NCBI GenBank assembly: GCA_965660945.1
Contig: CBFIBS010000007.1
Span: 57,707-121,706, forward strand
Direction: 5' to 3'
DNA: 64,000 nt
DNA from: UBA7985 sp002711265
GTDB taxonomy: Bacteria; Pseudomonadota; Alphaproteobacteria; UBA7985
Numbering within the stretch: position 1 is the first letter of the stretch; each line of letters starts with the position of its first letter. The notes beneath the pieces are model-generated. The model was given only the letters and a program-made list of their open reading frames with translations, did not search any database and was not told where the DNA came from. The position numbers and the translations under genes were made by a program. Below, in pieces: positions 25,264 to 33,269 of this stretch.

Positions 25264-26415
25264 TCAGGGCTTTTTCGGCGGCTTGGCCCGCGCCCCCGAT
25301 CGGAGCATATCGCGCAGTCGCTCTTCCCGGCGGCTGGCACCCTGCCCTGTGCCCGAACCGCGATGGGGGCGATCCTTCCCCGGCCCTTTGCGCCCCGGAC
25401 CGGCGAAGGGCGCCAGCGGCTCCCGAGCGATGCCCACCGGGCCGATGGGCCGCAAGCCGGCTTCCGAAGCGCCAAAGCGCCCATGGATGCGGTCACGCAG
25501 GCCCCGCTGCCCCGGGTCGGCCCGCCCGCGCGCACCGGGCAGGCTGAACCGCACGCCGTCGACGTACAGCGTATCGTCCTCGTCGCCCGGCAGTCCGCCG
25601 AGCACCAGCGTGCTGAAGCGGCGGCGATCAAAGACCTCCAGCGGCCGGGTCGCCACCGTCGTCGCCACCAGCCTCGGCTCCGGTTCATCGGTCAGCGGCC
25701 CCAGCACCGTCGCCCACGTGCCGGGCACCACGCTCAGGCTCGGGTCTGCCGCCGTGCCTGCGCGGCGCACAACCTGTACCCCCGCCACACGACCGTCGCG
25801 ACTCACCGGCCCGGTGACCACGGCTTCCCGACTGTCAGTCCGCGCAACGTTCGCCGCCTGGATCGTGCCGCGATGGTCACGCAGCCCAGTCACCACCACC
25901 CAGTCGCCCAGACGCAGGCTGTCGGTCAGGGTCAACGCCGAGACCTCGACCACCTGCCCCAGTACGCGCAGCCGCAGGCGATCGCCCGCGCTTTCCGCGC
26001 CGCTGATGGGGCCGACGAGGGCAAAGGCCGCGTCGATCCGGCGGGCGACAAATCCGCCCTGCCCATCGTCTTCGGCCTCGACCGCCACGGTCTGGCCCAG
26101 CGTCAGATCTGCTTCGCGCGCTGGTCGGCCGTTGAGGGTGATGACGGCGGTTTCAGGGATTTCAATACGGGCGTCGTTGACCCAGATCGACGAAAAGCCT
26201 TCGATCAGGCCGAAGATCCCGGTCCCACCAAGCCCGCCGTCGATCCCGGTACCCCCCAGGCCGGCATCGATTCCGGTGCCGCCAAGGCCGCTGTCGATGC
26301 CGGTACCACCAATGCCTGCGCCACTCTGCGCCCAGACAGAGCCGCCGAGGCTCAGGCTCAGGGTAGACCCCCCGAGAAGGGTCAGCAGTCGGCGGCGGTC
26401 AGGGGTGTTGCTCAT
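25264..26415 (-). CDS. Tat-exported DUF5666-like protein with GGTGI repeats
   Basis: The function is unknown. The 383-residue protein starts with a Tat-like signal (DRRRLLTLLGGS, then a hydrophobic stretch ending SVWAQ). Residues 36-67 hold four copies of a nine-residue unit GGTGIDxGL. Then come several beta-rich modules of about 60 residues (VNDARIEIPETAVITLNGRP; LRLRVLGQVVEVSALTLTDS; VVVTGLRD) resembling tandem DUF5666 OB-like domains, and a basic Gly/Arg/Lys-rich tail (last about 60 residues). Its neighbour on the same strand is DUF6502-like; I recall these two families as frequent neighbours, but that needs checking. It is inserted between rplL and rpoB. Confidence 0.72.
   Translation of the reverse strand: MSNTPDRRRLLTLLGGSTLSLSLGGSVWAQSGAGIGGTGIDSGLGGTGIDAGLGGTGIDGGLGGTGIFGLIEGFSSIWVNDARIEIPETAVITLNGRPAREADLTLGQTVAVEAEDDGQGGFVARRIDAAFALVGPISGAESAGDRLRLRVLGQVVEVSALTLTDSLRLGDWVVVTGLRDHRGTIQAANVARTDSREAVVTGPVSRDGRVAGVQVVRRAGTAADPSLSVVPGTWATVLGPLTDEPEPRLVATTVATRPLEVFDRRRFSTLVLGGLPGDEDDTLYVDGVRFSLPGARGRADPGQRGLRDRIHGRFGASEAGLRPIGPVGIAREPLAPFAGPGRKGPGKDRPHRGSGTGQGASRREERLRDMLRSGARAKPPKKP
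26222..26330. repeat. 27-base tandem repeat coding GGTGIDxGL units
   Basis: About four 27-base units read on the minus strand as GGTGI followed by Asp-x-Gly-Leu. The units differ at wobble positions (for example ggtaccacc, ggtgccgcc), so the repeat is old enough to have diverged but is kept at protein level. Confidence 0.85.
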
Positions 26416-26517
26416 GCCGGGGCGTTCTCATGGTTTAGCGGGTCGGAGAGAAATGTGCAGCGCGGGTCTTCTAATCGGACTTCGAGGCGTCTTCAGGGCC
26501 GGTATCCAAGGCCGGTT

Positions 26518-27423
26518 TCAGGTGCCCGCATCAGCATCCCCACTCTCCGTGTAGCAATAGAGACCGATACGAACCCGCTGCCCGCCACCATCCCCGGCTT
26601 CGCGCTGCGCTCGCTCGACGCTGTCGCTGGTGGTGACCAGACCGCGGAGCAGGTCCATGCCCTCGGTGCGCACGGTTTCCTGCAAGGCGCGGACCGTTGC
26701 CGCGGTGACATCATCGTCGAAGAACGCCCGCTCGAAAAAACGCGCGTCGGCAGGCGCTGAAATGTTGTGGATCGCGGCGGCAAGGTGATCGCCGACGTTG
26801 GCCGCGAGAAAGCCGATGCTCTCCGTTGAATTGGCCTCCGGCAGATAGGCAGCGGCGGACAGGCTGAAGTAACCGCCTGCCTGCGCCTCGACCAGCCCGG
26901 CGGCGATCAGCCCGTCGAGCACCGAACGCGCCCGGACTTCAGGACCGATATCCTCGACCAGCTGCGCAAAGCTGGGGCCATCGGCCCGCTTCTGCATGGG
27001 CAGCGCCAGTGGCTCCCCTTGTGCATCCGTATAGCCTGCGTTGGTGGTCCAGCGCGCGACCACCCGGGCCGAGGGGCTGTCGTTGCCCAGCGTCAGCGCC
27101 GACGCGCTGTCTCCTTTGGCCGGCGCGGACTCGCCAGCCCTGGTTTCGCCAGCCCCGGTTTCGCCGGCGGCCGCCTCGTTCCGCTCGCTCAGCCAGCGGG
27201 ATATCTCGCGCCGATGAATCCCGGTTGCCACGTGCAGCGACGATACGGTCACCCGCCCCCCGCTGCGTTGGGACTGCAGGTAGGCTGCCTCGAGCATGGC
27301 ATCGCGTAGACCCGCCTCAAGCTGGCCATGCGATAGTCCCAACCGCAGCCCACCGGCTGCCAGTTGCTGCATCAGGCGCCGTGTGGCCTGCAGATAAGCG
27401 TGCTTCGGATCGCTTCCCGTCAT
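26518..27423 (-). CDS. DUF6502-like protein with predicted helix-turn-helix
   Basis: The biochemical role is unknown. The 301-residue product from the ATG at 27423 has an N-terminal helical region and a likely helix-turn-helix (VTVSSLHVATGIHRREISRW, about residues 58-77), an Ala/Gly/Glu linker made of repeated GETGAGET-like units, a middle winged-helix-like part (FAQLVEDIGPEVRARSVLDGLIAAGLVE), and a C-terminal all-helical region. The architecture suggests a DNA-binding regulator of the DUF6502 family. It is divergent from a small secreted protein gene, and three operator-like repeats lie between the two. Stop and downstream DUF5666-like gene are about 100 bases apart, so the two probably form one operon. 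Confidence 0.7.
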   Translation of the reverse strand: MTGSDPKHAYLQATRRLMQQLAAGGLRLGLSHGQLEAGLRDAMLEAAYLQSQRSGGRVTVSSLHVATGIHRREISRWLSERNEAAAGETGAGETRAGESAPAKGDSASALTLGNDSPSARVVARWTTNAGYTDAQGEPLALPMQKRADGPSFAQLVEDIGPEVRARSVLDGLIAAGLVEAQAGGYFSLSAAAYLPEANSTESIGFLAANVGDHLAAAIHNISAPADARFFERAFFDDDVTAATVRALQETVRTEGMDLLRGLVTTSDSVERAQREAGDGGGQRVRIGLYCYTESGDADAGT

Positions 27424-27518
27424 TGGTCCTGGTCTCTTTTTCTTGTCCGCGCGCTGGCGGTGATCGGGCCGCTGGTTGGAGTCTGCCCCCCTGCCCATCC
27501 CAGAGTTAGCGAGTTTCT

Positions 27519-27592
27519 GCGCAAAAAGCTCACATTTTTTATTGACGTGCGCTTTTTGCTCACTTATGTGTTGCTGTGTGAGCACAACGCAC
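27519..27592. promoter_or_regulatory. three copies of a GTGAGC-N5-GCGC-type operator in a divergent promoter
   Basis: Copy A GCGCAAAAAGCTCAC (27519-27533) and copy B GCGCTTTTTGCTCAC (27549-27563) are direct repeats exactly 30 bases apart, about three helical turns. Copy C GTGAGCACAACGCAC (27578-27592) is inverted. Copy B fills the spacer of a plus-strand promoter, and B and C flank its -10. Binding of a regulator should block this promoter; the adjacent HTH protein is the natural candidate, by inference. Confidence 0.65.
27542..27570 (+). promoter_or_regulatory. sigma70-type promoter for the small secreted protein gene
   Basis: TTGACG (27542-27547) and TATGTG (27565-27570) are spaced by 17 bases and lie 60 bases before the ATG at 27630. 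The -35 matches the consensus in five of six positions. The promoter is overlapped by the operator repeats. Confidence 0.6.
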
Positions 27593-27629
27593 ACGCCTTC
27601 AACCACAGGAAACGAATAGGAACCAACCC

Positions 27630-28010
27630 ATGAAAACCATGATCCTCTCCAGCCTCGCCGCCGCGACCGTCGTGATCACCCTCGGGGCCTCTGTCGCTCA
27701 GGCCCAGCCGCGCGACTGTGCCGGCTTCAGCAACCGGGCCGACTTCTTCTCCTCCATCGGCCTCGATGACGCAGCGGGTTTCTGGTCAACGCTGGCGACC
27801 GAGTGTGCAGCTTCCAACTGGCCAGAAGAAGACCGCCGGACCGTGAAGGAAAGTGTCCGCGCCCTCGCTGAAGAAGCCGGCTACGAGCGTCCCGAGCGCG
27901 AAGTGGTCGAGGCTGCTGCCGAAGCGGCCGGCGTCGAGCTGCCGTCCCGTCGTCCGGGTAAGGGCAAAGGCAAGGGTAAGGGCATGAAGGGTGACCGCGG
28001 CGACCGCTAA
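27630..28010 (+). CDS. small secreted protein with Gly/Lys-rich tail, unknown function
   Basis: I do not recognise a family. The 126-residue product has a clear Sec signal peptide (KTMILSSLAAATVVITLGASVAQAQ), a mature domain of about 75 residues with two cysteines (RDCAGFSN and ATECAASN) that could form a disulfide, and a flexible basic tail of repeated Gly-Lys (RRPGKGKGKGKGMKGDRGDR). A purine-rich AGGAAC lies before the ATG. It is divergent from the DUF6502-like gene and shares its operators, so both are probably controlled together. The basic tail might bind nucleic acid or a polyanionic surface polymer; this is only a guess. Confidence 0.7.
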   Translation: MKTMILSSLAAATVVITLGASVAQAQPRDCAGFSNRADFFSSIGLDDAAGFWSTLATECAASNWPEEDRRTVKESVRALAEEAGYERPEREVVEAAAEAAGVELPSRRPGKGKGKGKGMKGDRGDR

Positions 28011-28104
28011 GGCTGCGCCTCTGACCCCTCAAACCCGGAGGCTCACCCCACAGCCTTCGGGCACCAGCTCCCTCCCCCGCGGCCGTCCACCACCGACCGC
28101 ATAG

Positions 28105-28142
28105 AAAAAGGGCGTGGCTCCGACCGGAACCACGCCCTTTTT
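28105..28142 (-). terminator. strong bidirectional terminator, mainly of rplL
   Basis: A stem of about 17 bases (28105-28121 with 28126-28142, one non-canonical pair that is a U-G wobble in the minus transcript) with a four-base loop carries A/T runs on both sides. It lies 32 bases past the rplL stop and about 95 bases past the opposing secreted-protein gene, so it can end both transcripts. Confidence 0.85.
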
Positions 28143-28173
28143 TTCGTCAATTCCACTGAAACAGTGGCGCGTC

Positions 28174-28563
28174 TTACTTGAGTTCGACTTCTGCGCCAGC
28201 TTCTTCCAGCTTCTTCTTGATTTCTTCGGCTTCGTCCTTCGGAGCGCCTTCCTTCACAGGCTTTGGCGCGCCTTCGACCAGGTCCTTGGCTTCTTTCAGG
28301 CCCAGGCCGGTGATGCCGCGGACTTCCTTGATCACGTTGATCTTCTTGTCGCCAGCGGACTTCAGGATAACGTCGAATTCGGTCTGCTCTTCTGCAGCAG
28401 CACCGCCAGCGTCACCGCCAGCTGCGCCGGCCATCATCATCATGCCAGCGGCAGGAGCAGCAGCGGAAACGCCCCACTCTTCTTCGAGTTTCTTTGCGAG
28501 TTCAGCGGCTTCCAGAATGGTCAGCTTGCCGAGTTCTTCTACGAGAGCATCAAGATCAGCCAT
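28174..28563 (-). CDS. rplL: 50S ribosomal protein L7/L12
   Basis: L7/L12 forms the ribosomal stalk that recruits translation GTPases. The 129-residue protein has the N-terminal dimerisation helix (ADLDALVEELGKLTILEAAE), an Ala/Gly/Met hinge (GMMMMAGAAGG), and the conserved C-terminal domain (EFDVILKSAGDKKINVIKEV, then GITGLGLKEAKDLVEGAPKP). It follows rplJ by about 70 bases and is closed by a strong terminator, which separates it from rpoBC. Confidence 0.98.
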   Translation of the reverse strand: MADLDALVEELGKLTILEAAELAKKLEEEWGVSAAAPAAGMMMMAGAAGGDAGGAAAEEQTEFDVILKSAGDKKINVIKEVRGITGLGLKEAKDLVEGAPKPVKEGAPKDEAEEIKKKLEEAGAEVELK

Positions 28564-28632
28564 TTTCGTATTTCCAGTCTAATCAGAGATTGTTGAGTTC
28601 AGTTCGGTTCAATTCGGGTAAGAGCCGCCGGG

Positions 28633-29148
28633 TCAGGCGCCTTCTTTTGCGCCGTAGGCCGCGAAAACACGCGCCAGCTTGGAAGCCGGTGCGTCCACCA
28701 CGCCCACGATCTTGGATGCAGGAGCATTCAGGAGACCAATGATCTGGGCCCGCAGCTGGTCGAGCGATGGCAGTTTTGCCAGGGCATCAACTTCGCTGGC
28801 GCTCAGGGCCTTGCCGTCCATCGCACCGCCGAGGACTTCGATCTTGTCGATGTCTTTGGCGAATTCGGACAGCGCCTTGGCCGGACCAACGGGGTCGTCG
28901 GAGTACGAAATCGAGGTCGGGCCGGTGAGCAAATCGCCAATGCCTTCAAAAGCGCCACCTTCGATGGCGATCTTGACGAGACGATTTTTTACAACCCGAT
29001 GCTTCGCACCCGCCGCACGCATCCGCGCGCGGAGGTCCTGAGCTTCAGACACGGTCATACCGGACTGGCGTGACACCAGCACGATAGCGCTTTCTTCGAA
29101 GGCCGACTTGATTTCGGCGACGAGGGCTTCCTTTTCAGAACGATCCAA
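28633..29148 (-). CDS. rplJ: 50S ribosomal protein L10
   Basis: L10 anchors L7/L12 dimers to the ribosome and in many bacteria represses its own operon by binding the mRNA leader. The 171-residue protein shows the family start MDRSEKEALVAEIKSAFEES, the RNA-binding segment LRARMRAAGAKHRVVKNRL, and the C-terminal L12-binding helix. The usual upstream rplKA genes are absent from this window; purB is upstream instead. Confidence 0.97.
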   Translation of the reverse strand: MDRSEKEALVAEIKSAFEESAIVLVSRQSGMTVSEAQDLRARMRAAGAKHRVVKNRLVKIAIEGGAFEGIGDLLTGPTSISYSDDPVGPAKALSEFAKDIDKIEVLGGAMDGKALSASEVDALAKLPSLDQLRAQIIGLLNAPASKIVGVVDAPASKLARVFAAYGAKEGA

Positions 29149-29478
29149 GGGAACGCCTCCTTCTTCAGGGTTGAGCCAACCCGCAAACCAAAAGGCGCGC
29201 AGGCAGGCCGGTTCGTTAAAAACGACTGAACAACAAGTTTCGGAGAAAAACGCGGACCACCCTCACGACGCGTCCGGGGACGCAGAGGCTGGTCGACATG
29301 GTTCTTACTCGTCTGCGCAGGCGATGATTAAGAGCCTCAAGGGCTCACCGGCGGTCTTGGACAGTCAACGGTGGGTATAAGCCCCCACCGCCCAGACTCA
29401 ACCGGTAAATCGCTTATGCGTCTGCATGGCTGTACCCGACTGGCCGAAGACCTGAGGGGCGCTGGGTCCCGCTGCGCT
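29149..29478. promoter_or_regulatory. rplJ leader region, 330 bases without a gene
   Basis: No coding gene is seen between purB and rplJ. The minus strand should contain the rplJ promoter and probably an L10-binding leader RNA. Visible elements are a hairpin CGGTGGG/CCCACCG (29369-29390, possibly the end of the purB transcript, but without a T-run) and a TTGACT just after it that could be a -35. The assignment of an L10 leader is by position only. Confidence 0.35.
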
Positions 29479-30807
29479 TCAGTCCCCACCGTCGACCTGC
29501 GCGAAAACCCGCGCGAAAATCGTATCCACGTGCTTGAGGTGGTAGCCGAGATCGAAGAACCCGCGCAGCGCCTCTTCCCCCAGCGCCTCGACCACTTGCG
29601 GGTCGGCCAGCAAACGGTCGAGCAACTGCCCGCCCTCGTGCCAGACCGCCATCGCGTTGGTCTGCACCACGCGGTAGGCATCTTCGCGGCTCATCCCCGC
29701 CTGGGTCAGGGCCAGCAGGATCCGCTGCGAGTGCACCAGTCCGCCCATGCCCTCGATGTTCGCCATCATCCGCTCGGGGTAGACCACCAGCTTCTCGATC
29801 ACACCGGCGAGGCGGTGCAGGGCAAAGTCCAGCGTGATGGTGACATCGGGCGCGATCATCCGCTCGACCGAAGAGTGCGAGATATCGCGTTCGTGCCAGA
29901 GCGCGACGTTCTCCATCGCCGGCAGCGCCTGCGCCCGGACAAAGCGCGCCAGCCCGGTCAGGTTCTCGGTCAGCACCGGGTTGCGTTTATGCGGCATGGC
30001 CGACGAGCCCTTCTGACCGGCGGAAAAGAACTCCTCGACCTCCCGGACTTCCGAGCGCTGCAGGTGGCGGATTTCCACCGCAAGGTTCTCGATGGCCGAC
30101 GCCATGAGCGCGCAGGCATTGAAGAAGTGTGCATGCCGGTCCCGGGGAATGACCTGCGTCGAGTGCGGCTCGACGTGCAGGCCGAGCGCGCCCGCGACGT
30201 GGACCTCGACCGCCGGGTCGATATTGGCAAAGGTCCCGACGGCGCCGGAGATCGCGCAAGTAGAAACCTCGTCAATCGCCTGCGCCAGCCGGTCGTGACA
30301 GCGATGGATCAGCGCGTAGTGACCGGCGAGCTTGAGGCCGAACGTCGTCGGCTCGGCGTGAATGGCGTGGCTGCGCCCGATGGTCGGCACGTCCTTGAGC
30401 TCATGCGCCCGGGTCTTCAGCGCGGCGAGCAGGCGCTCGGAACCGGCGAGCAGCAGGGCCCCTGCTTCCTTGAGTTGCACGGCGAGGGTGGTGTCGAGCA
30501 CGTCGGAGGAGGTCATGCCCTGATGCACGAACCGGCTGTCCTCGCCGACGAGGCCCGCCAGCCAGGTCAGGAACGCGATCACGTCGTGCTTCACTTCAGC
30601 TTCGATCTCATCGATGGCGGCAACGTCGATATCGCGCGCTTCCATGCGCTCGCGAACCTTCCAGACCGCTTCGGCGGCGCGCTGGGGCACCGTACCGAGG
30701 TCGGCCTGTGCCTGAGTCGCATGGGCCTCGATCAGGTACCAGATGCGGAACTTGTTTGCCGGTTCCCAGACAGAAACCATGTCGGGTCGTGAATAGCGCG
30801 GGATCAT
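29479..30807 (-). CDS. purB: adenylosuccinate lyase
   Basis: PurB catalyses two steps in purine synthesis: SAICAR to AICAR and adenylosuccinate to AMP, releasing fumarate each time. The 442-residue protein begins MIPRYSRPDMVSVWEPANKF, contains the conserved GRSHAIHAEPTTFGLKLAGH with the catalytic His, and the superfamily signature GSSAMPHKRNPV with the flexible catalytic loop Ser. It is a stand-alone unit between radC and the rplJ leader. purA is about 15 kb away. Confidence 0.97.
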   Translation of the reverse strand: MIPRYSRPDMVSVWEPANKFRIWYLIEAHATQAQADLGTVPQRAAEAVWKVRERMEARDIDVAAIDEIEAEVKHDVIAFLTWLAGLVGEDSRFVHQGMTSSDVLDTTLAVQLKEAGALLLAGSERLLAALKTRAHELKDVPTIGRSHAIHAEPTTFGLKLAGHYALIHRCHDRLAQAIDEVSTCAISGAVGTFANIDPAVEVHVAGALGLHVEPHSTQVIPRDRHAHFFNACALMASAIENLAVEIRHLQRSEVREVEEFFSAGQKGSSAMPHKRNPVLTENLTGLARFVRAQALPAMENVALWHERDISHSSVERMIAPDVTITLDFALHRLAGVIEKLVVYPERMMANIEGMGGLVHSQRILLALTQAGMSREDAYRVVQTNAMAVWHEGGQLLDRLLADPQVVEALGEEALRGFFDLGYHLKHVDTIFARVFAQVDGGD

Positions 30808-30829
30808 CGCGGAGCAGCCTTCCAGCCGG

Positions 30830-31540
30830 TTAAATGTATCCCTTACTCTTTAGCGACACATGACCCGAGCGACCAATGATCAGATGGTCATGCACCTTCA
30901 CGCCCAGCGGTTGTCCGGCTTCGATCACCTGCTGCGTGATAGCGATATCGGCGCGCGAGGGCGCAGGGTCACCCGAGGGGTGATTGTGCAGCATGATTAC
31001 GTTAGTCGCACCCAGAACCAGCGCCCGGCGCAGCACTTCGCGCACGTAAACCGGGGCCTGATCGACCGTCCCGACCCCCTGTCGCTCGTGGCGGATCAGC
31101 CGGTTCTTGGTATCGAGAAACAACAGGTGAAACTCCTCCACCCGGCTGTGACTAAGGTGCAGGCGGCAGTATTCGAGCAGGGCATCAAAGGACGACAGCA
31201 GGGGCTTGTCCGCGATCTGCACCGCTGCTAGCCGCCGCGACGCCTCGCGCACGACCGCAATCGCAGCAACGGCCGCCTGTCCGACGCCCTTGACCGTCAT
31301 CAGCATTTCCGGCGGGGCGGAAAGCACTTCGCCGAGGCTGCCGAATTCTGCGATCAAAGATTTGGCCAGTGCCTTGGTATCCCCCCGTGGCAGCGCGGCA
31401 AACAGCAGCACTTCCAGCACCTCGTAGTCGGCCAAGGCCCCGGGACCCCCCCGGATCAGGCGGTCGCGCAGGCGGTGGCGATGGCCGCCGATGTCGGTGG
31501 TGGAATCCAAGGCTTGGGCCTTGGCGTCGCGCAGGGTCAT
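30830..31540 (-). CDS. radC: RadC family protein with JAB/MPN metalloprotease-like domain
   Basis: Once linked to DNA repair, RadC (DUF2466) proteins have no settled function. The 236-residue protein has an N-terminal helix-hairpin-helix region (LMTVKGVGQAAVAAIAVVRE) and a C-terminal JAMM-type domain with EEFHLLFLDTKNRLI and the zinc motif HNHPSGDPAPSRADI. All zinc ligands of the JAMM motif (His-x-His and Asp) are present. An AT-rich 92-base gap before the start holds its promoter. It lies between map and purB. Confidence 0.93.
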   Translation of the reverse strand: MTLRDAKAQALDSTTDIGGHRHRLRDRLIRGGPGALADYEVLEVLLFAALPRGDTKALAKSLIAEFGSLGEVLSAPPEMLMTVKGVGQAAVAAIAVVREASRRLAAVQIADKPLLSSFDALLEYCRLHLSHSRVEEFHLLFLDTKNRLIRHERQGVGTVDQAPVYVREVLRRALVLGATNVIMLHNHPSGDPAPSRADIAITQQVIEAGQPLGVKVHDHLIIGRSGHVSLKSKGYI

Positions 31541-31632
31541 AGATCAGCCGCAGGTGTTATAAAAATCTTTATCAACCTATAGGTACTATAACGTCTATTT
31601 TTTCAACCCAAGAATAGTGCGTGACAGCGAAA
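31541..31632 (-). promoter_or_regulatory. AT-rich radC upstream region
   Basis: This short gap is strikingly AT-rich against a GC-rich background. On the minus strand it contains TTGAAA and an inverted repeat TATAG-TAC-CTATA (31578-31590) that would include the -10 region, so it probably holds a radC promoter and perhaps an operator. The exact -10 is ambiguous. Confidence 0.35.
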
Positions 31633-32466
31633 TCAGAGGTAGGGCGGTTGCTCGAAGCCCCTGGGCGAGGTGGTGAAAATCTCGAAGCCGTCAGCCGTAA
31701 CCCCGACCGAGTGCTCGAACTGTGCCGATGACTTGCGGTCACGGGTGCGGGCGGTCCAGCCGTCGCTCTCGTCGATCTCGACGCGGTAGGTGCCAACGTT
31801 GAGCATGGGCTCGATGGTGAACAGCATCCCGGGCACCAACTCCACGCCTTTACCCGGCTTGCCGAAGTGGAAGATGTTGGGCGCCATGTGGAACTGCTCG
31901 CCCAGCCCGTGGCCGACGAACTGCCGGACGATGGAAAAGCCCGCCTTCTCCCCGTGCTTCTGGATCGCAGCGCCGACATCGCCCAGCGTCGCCCCCGGCC
32001 GGACCGCGTTGATGCCGTGCCACATGGCCTCATAGGTCACCCGCACCAGCTTTTCCCGGGTCGGGTGCGAGGAGCCGCCGACGATGTACATGCGCGAGGT
32101 ATCGCCGTGCCAGCCGTCGACGATGACGGTAACGTCGATGTTCAGAATATCCTTGTCGACCAGCTGTTCGTCGTCTGACGGGATGCCGTGGCAGACGACT
32201 TCGTTGAGCGAAATACAGGAAGCATGCTGGTAGCCGCGGTAGCCGATGGTCGCCGACACGGCGCCCCGGCCTTCGACGAAATCCTGAATCCGGCGATCAA
32301 GCTCCCCCGTGCTGACCCCGGCAACCACGTGCTCGGTGATCATATCCAGACACTCGGATGCCAGCCGGCCGGCGGCGTGCATGCCTTCGAAGTCCTCGGC
32401 GGTGTGCAGGGTAATGGGACCACTGCTGTCCGGGTGGTCGTAGAGCTGGCGTGTAGTGGGCAGCAT
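31633..32466 (-). CDS. map: type I methionine aminopeptidase
   Basis: MAP removes the initiator methionine from nascent proteins. The 277-residue protein has the two-metal ligand set in the usual order: NIDVTVIVDGWHGDTSR (two Asp), VGHGLGEQFH (His), LFTIEPML (Glu) and QFEHSVGVT (Glu). It lies 9 bases after sfsA, so they are probably cotranscribed. Confidence 0.96.
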   Translation of the reverse strand: MLPTTRQLYDHPDSSGPITLHTAEDFEGMHAAGRLASECLDMITEHVVAGVSTGELDRRIQDFVEGRGAVSATIGYRGYQHASCISLNEVVCHGIPSDDEQLVDKDILNIDVTVIVDGWHGDTSRMYIVGGSSHPTREKLVRVTYEAMWHGINAVRPGATLGDVGAAIQKHGEKAGFSIVRQFVGHGLGEQFHMAPNIFHFGKPGKGVELVPGMLFTIEPMLNVGTYRVEIDESDGWTARTRDRKSSAQFEHSVGVTADGFEIFTTSPRGFEQPPYL

Positions 32467-32475
32467 GGGCAGGCG

Positions 32476-33180
32476 TCAGTCCTTGATCGGGATCGCGTGG
32501 GTCAGGGCGATGGTCTCGGCAGAGACATGGCACACGTAGGCCAGCGCTTCCACCCCTGCGGCGCGCGCCCGCTGGAAGGCTACCGCATAGCCCGGGTCGA
32601 TATCGGCGGCGACGTCGAAGTGATCGCAGTCAGCCCGCTGCACGCAAAAGACCATGACCGCGCGGTGGCCAAGCGCCACTTGAGCGGCCAGCTCATCGAG
32701 GTGCTTGGCGCCCCGGGTGGTGATGGAATCGGGAAATTCAGCCAACCCCGCTTCGCGGCGCAGGTGGCAGTTCTTGACCTCGACGAAGGCCTGCGGCCGG
32801 CCGGGGTCTTCGAGCAGCAGGTCGATGCGGCTGTTGGTGCCGTATTTCACCTCCCGGCGCAGGTCGGCATAGCCCGCCAGTTCGGTGATCACCCCGGTCC
32901 GGATCGCCTCCTCGACCAAGGCGTTGGGGCGGCCGGTGTTGATCCCGACCCACGTGCCCTCGTCTTCAATCAGCTCCCAGCGGTAATCGTACTTCCGGGT
33001 TGGCGAGGGCGCGTGCACCAGCCAGGTCGCCCTGCCCGGTGTGGTCAGGCCCAGCATCGTGCCGGTATTAGGACAGGATGCGGTGATCACCTCTCCGCTT
33101 TCCAGCCGGTGATCGCTGAGAAACCGCTTGTAGCGTTTCACCAATTTGGCAGGCACCATTGTGGTCTGGTCAAGCTGCAT
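32476..33180 (-). CDS. sfsA: DNA/RNA nuclease SfsA
   Basis: SfsA was named for sugar fermentation stimulation and carries a nuclease-like fold; its physiological role is unclear. The 234-residue protein has an N-terminal OB-like domain (LVKRYKRFLSDHRLESGEVI, CPNTGTMLGL) and a C-terminal restriction-endonuclease-like domain with RIDLLLEDPGRPQAFVEVKN, containing the D...ExK active-site pattern. It is divergent from pyc and upstream of map. Confidence 0.94.
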   Translation of the reverse strand: MQLDQTTMVPAKLVKRYKRFLSDHRLESGEVITASCPNTGTMLGLTTPGRATWLVHAPSPTRKYDYRWELIEDEGTWVGINTGRPNALVEEAIRTGVITELAGYADLRREVKYGTNSRIDLLLEDPGRPQAFVEVKNCHLRREAGLAEFPDSITTRGAKHLDELAAQVALGHRAVMVFCVQRADCDHFDVAADIDPGYAVAFQRARAAGVEALAYVCHVSAETIALTHAIPIKD

Positions 33181-33269
33181 GGGTCATCCTCATTTGCGTA
33201 CGTTGTTGGCGGGGACCAAACCTCGCTAATGTCGCTTCTGACATACGACCGCCTAAGAGGACCAGCCCC

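Noticed and set aside
33159..33269. Extended N-terminus of pyc
   Set aside because: The extension overlaps sfsA and its residues are not conserved-looking, while the ATG at 33270 has a good ribosome-binding site.
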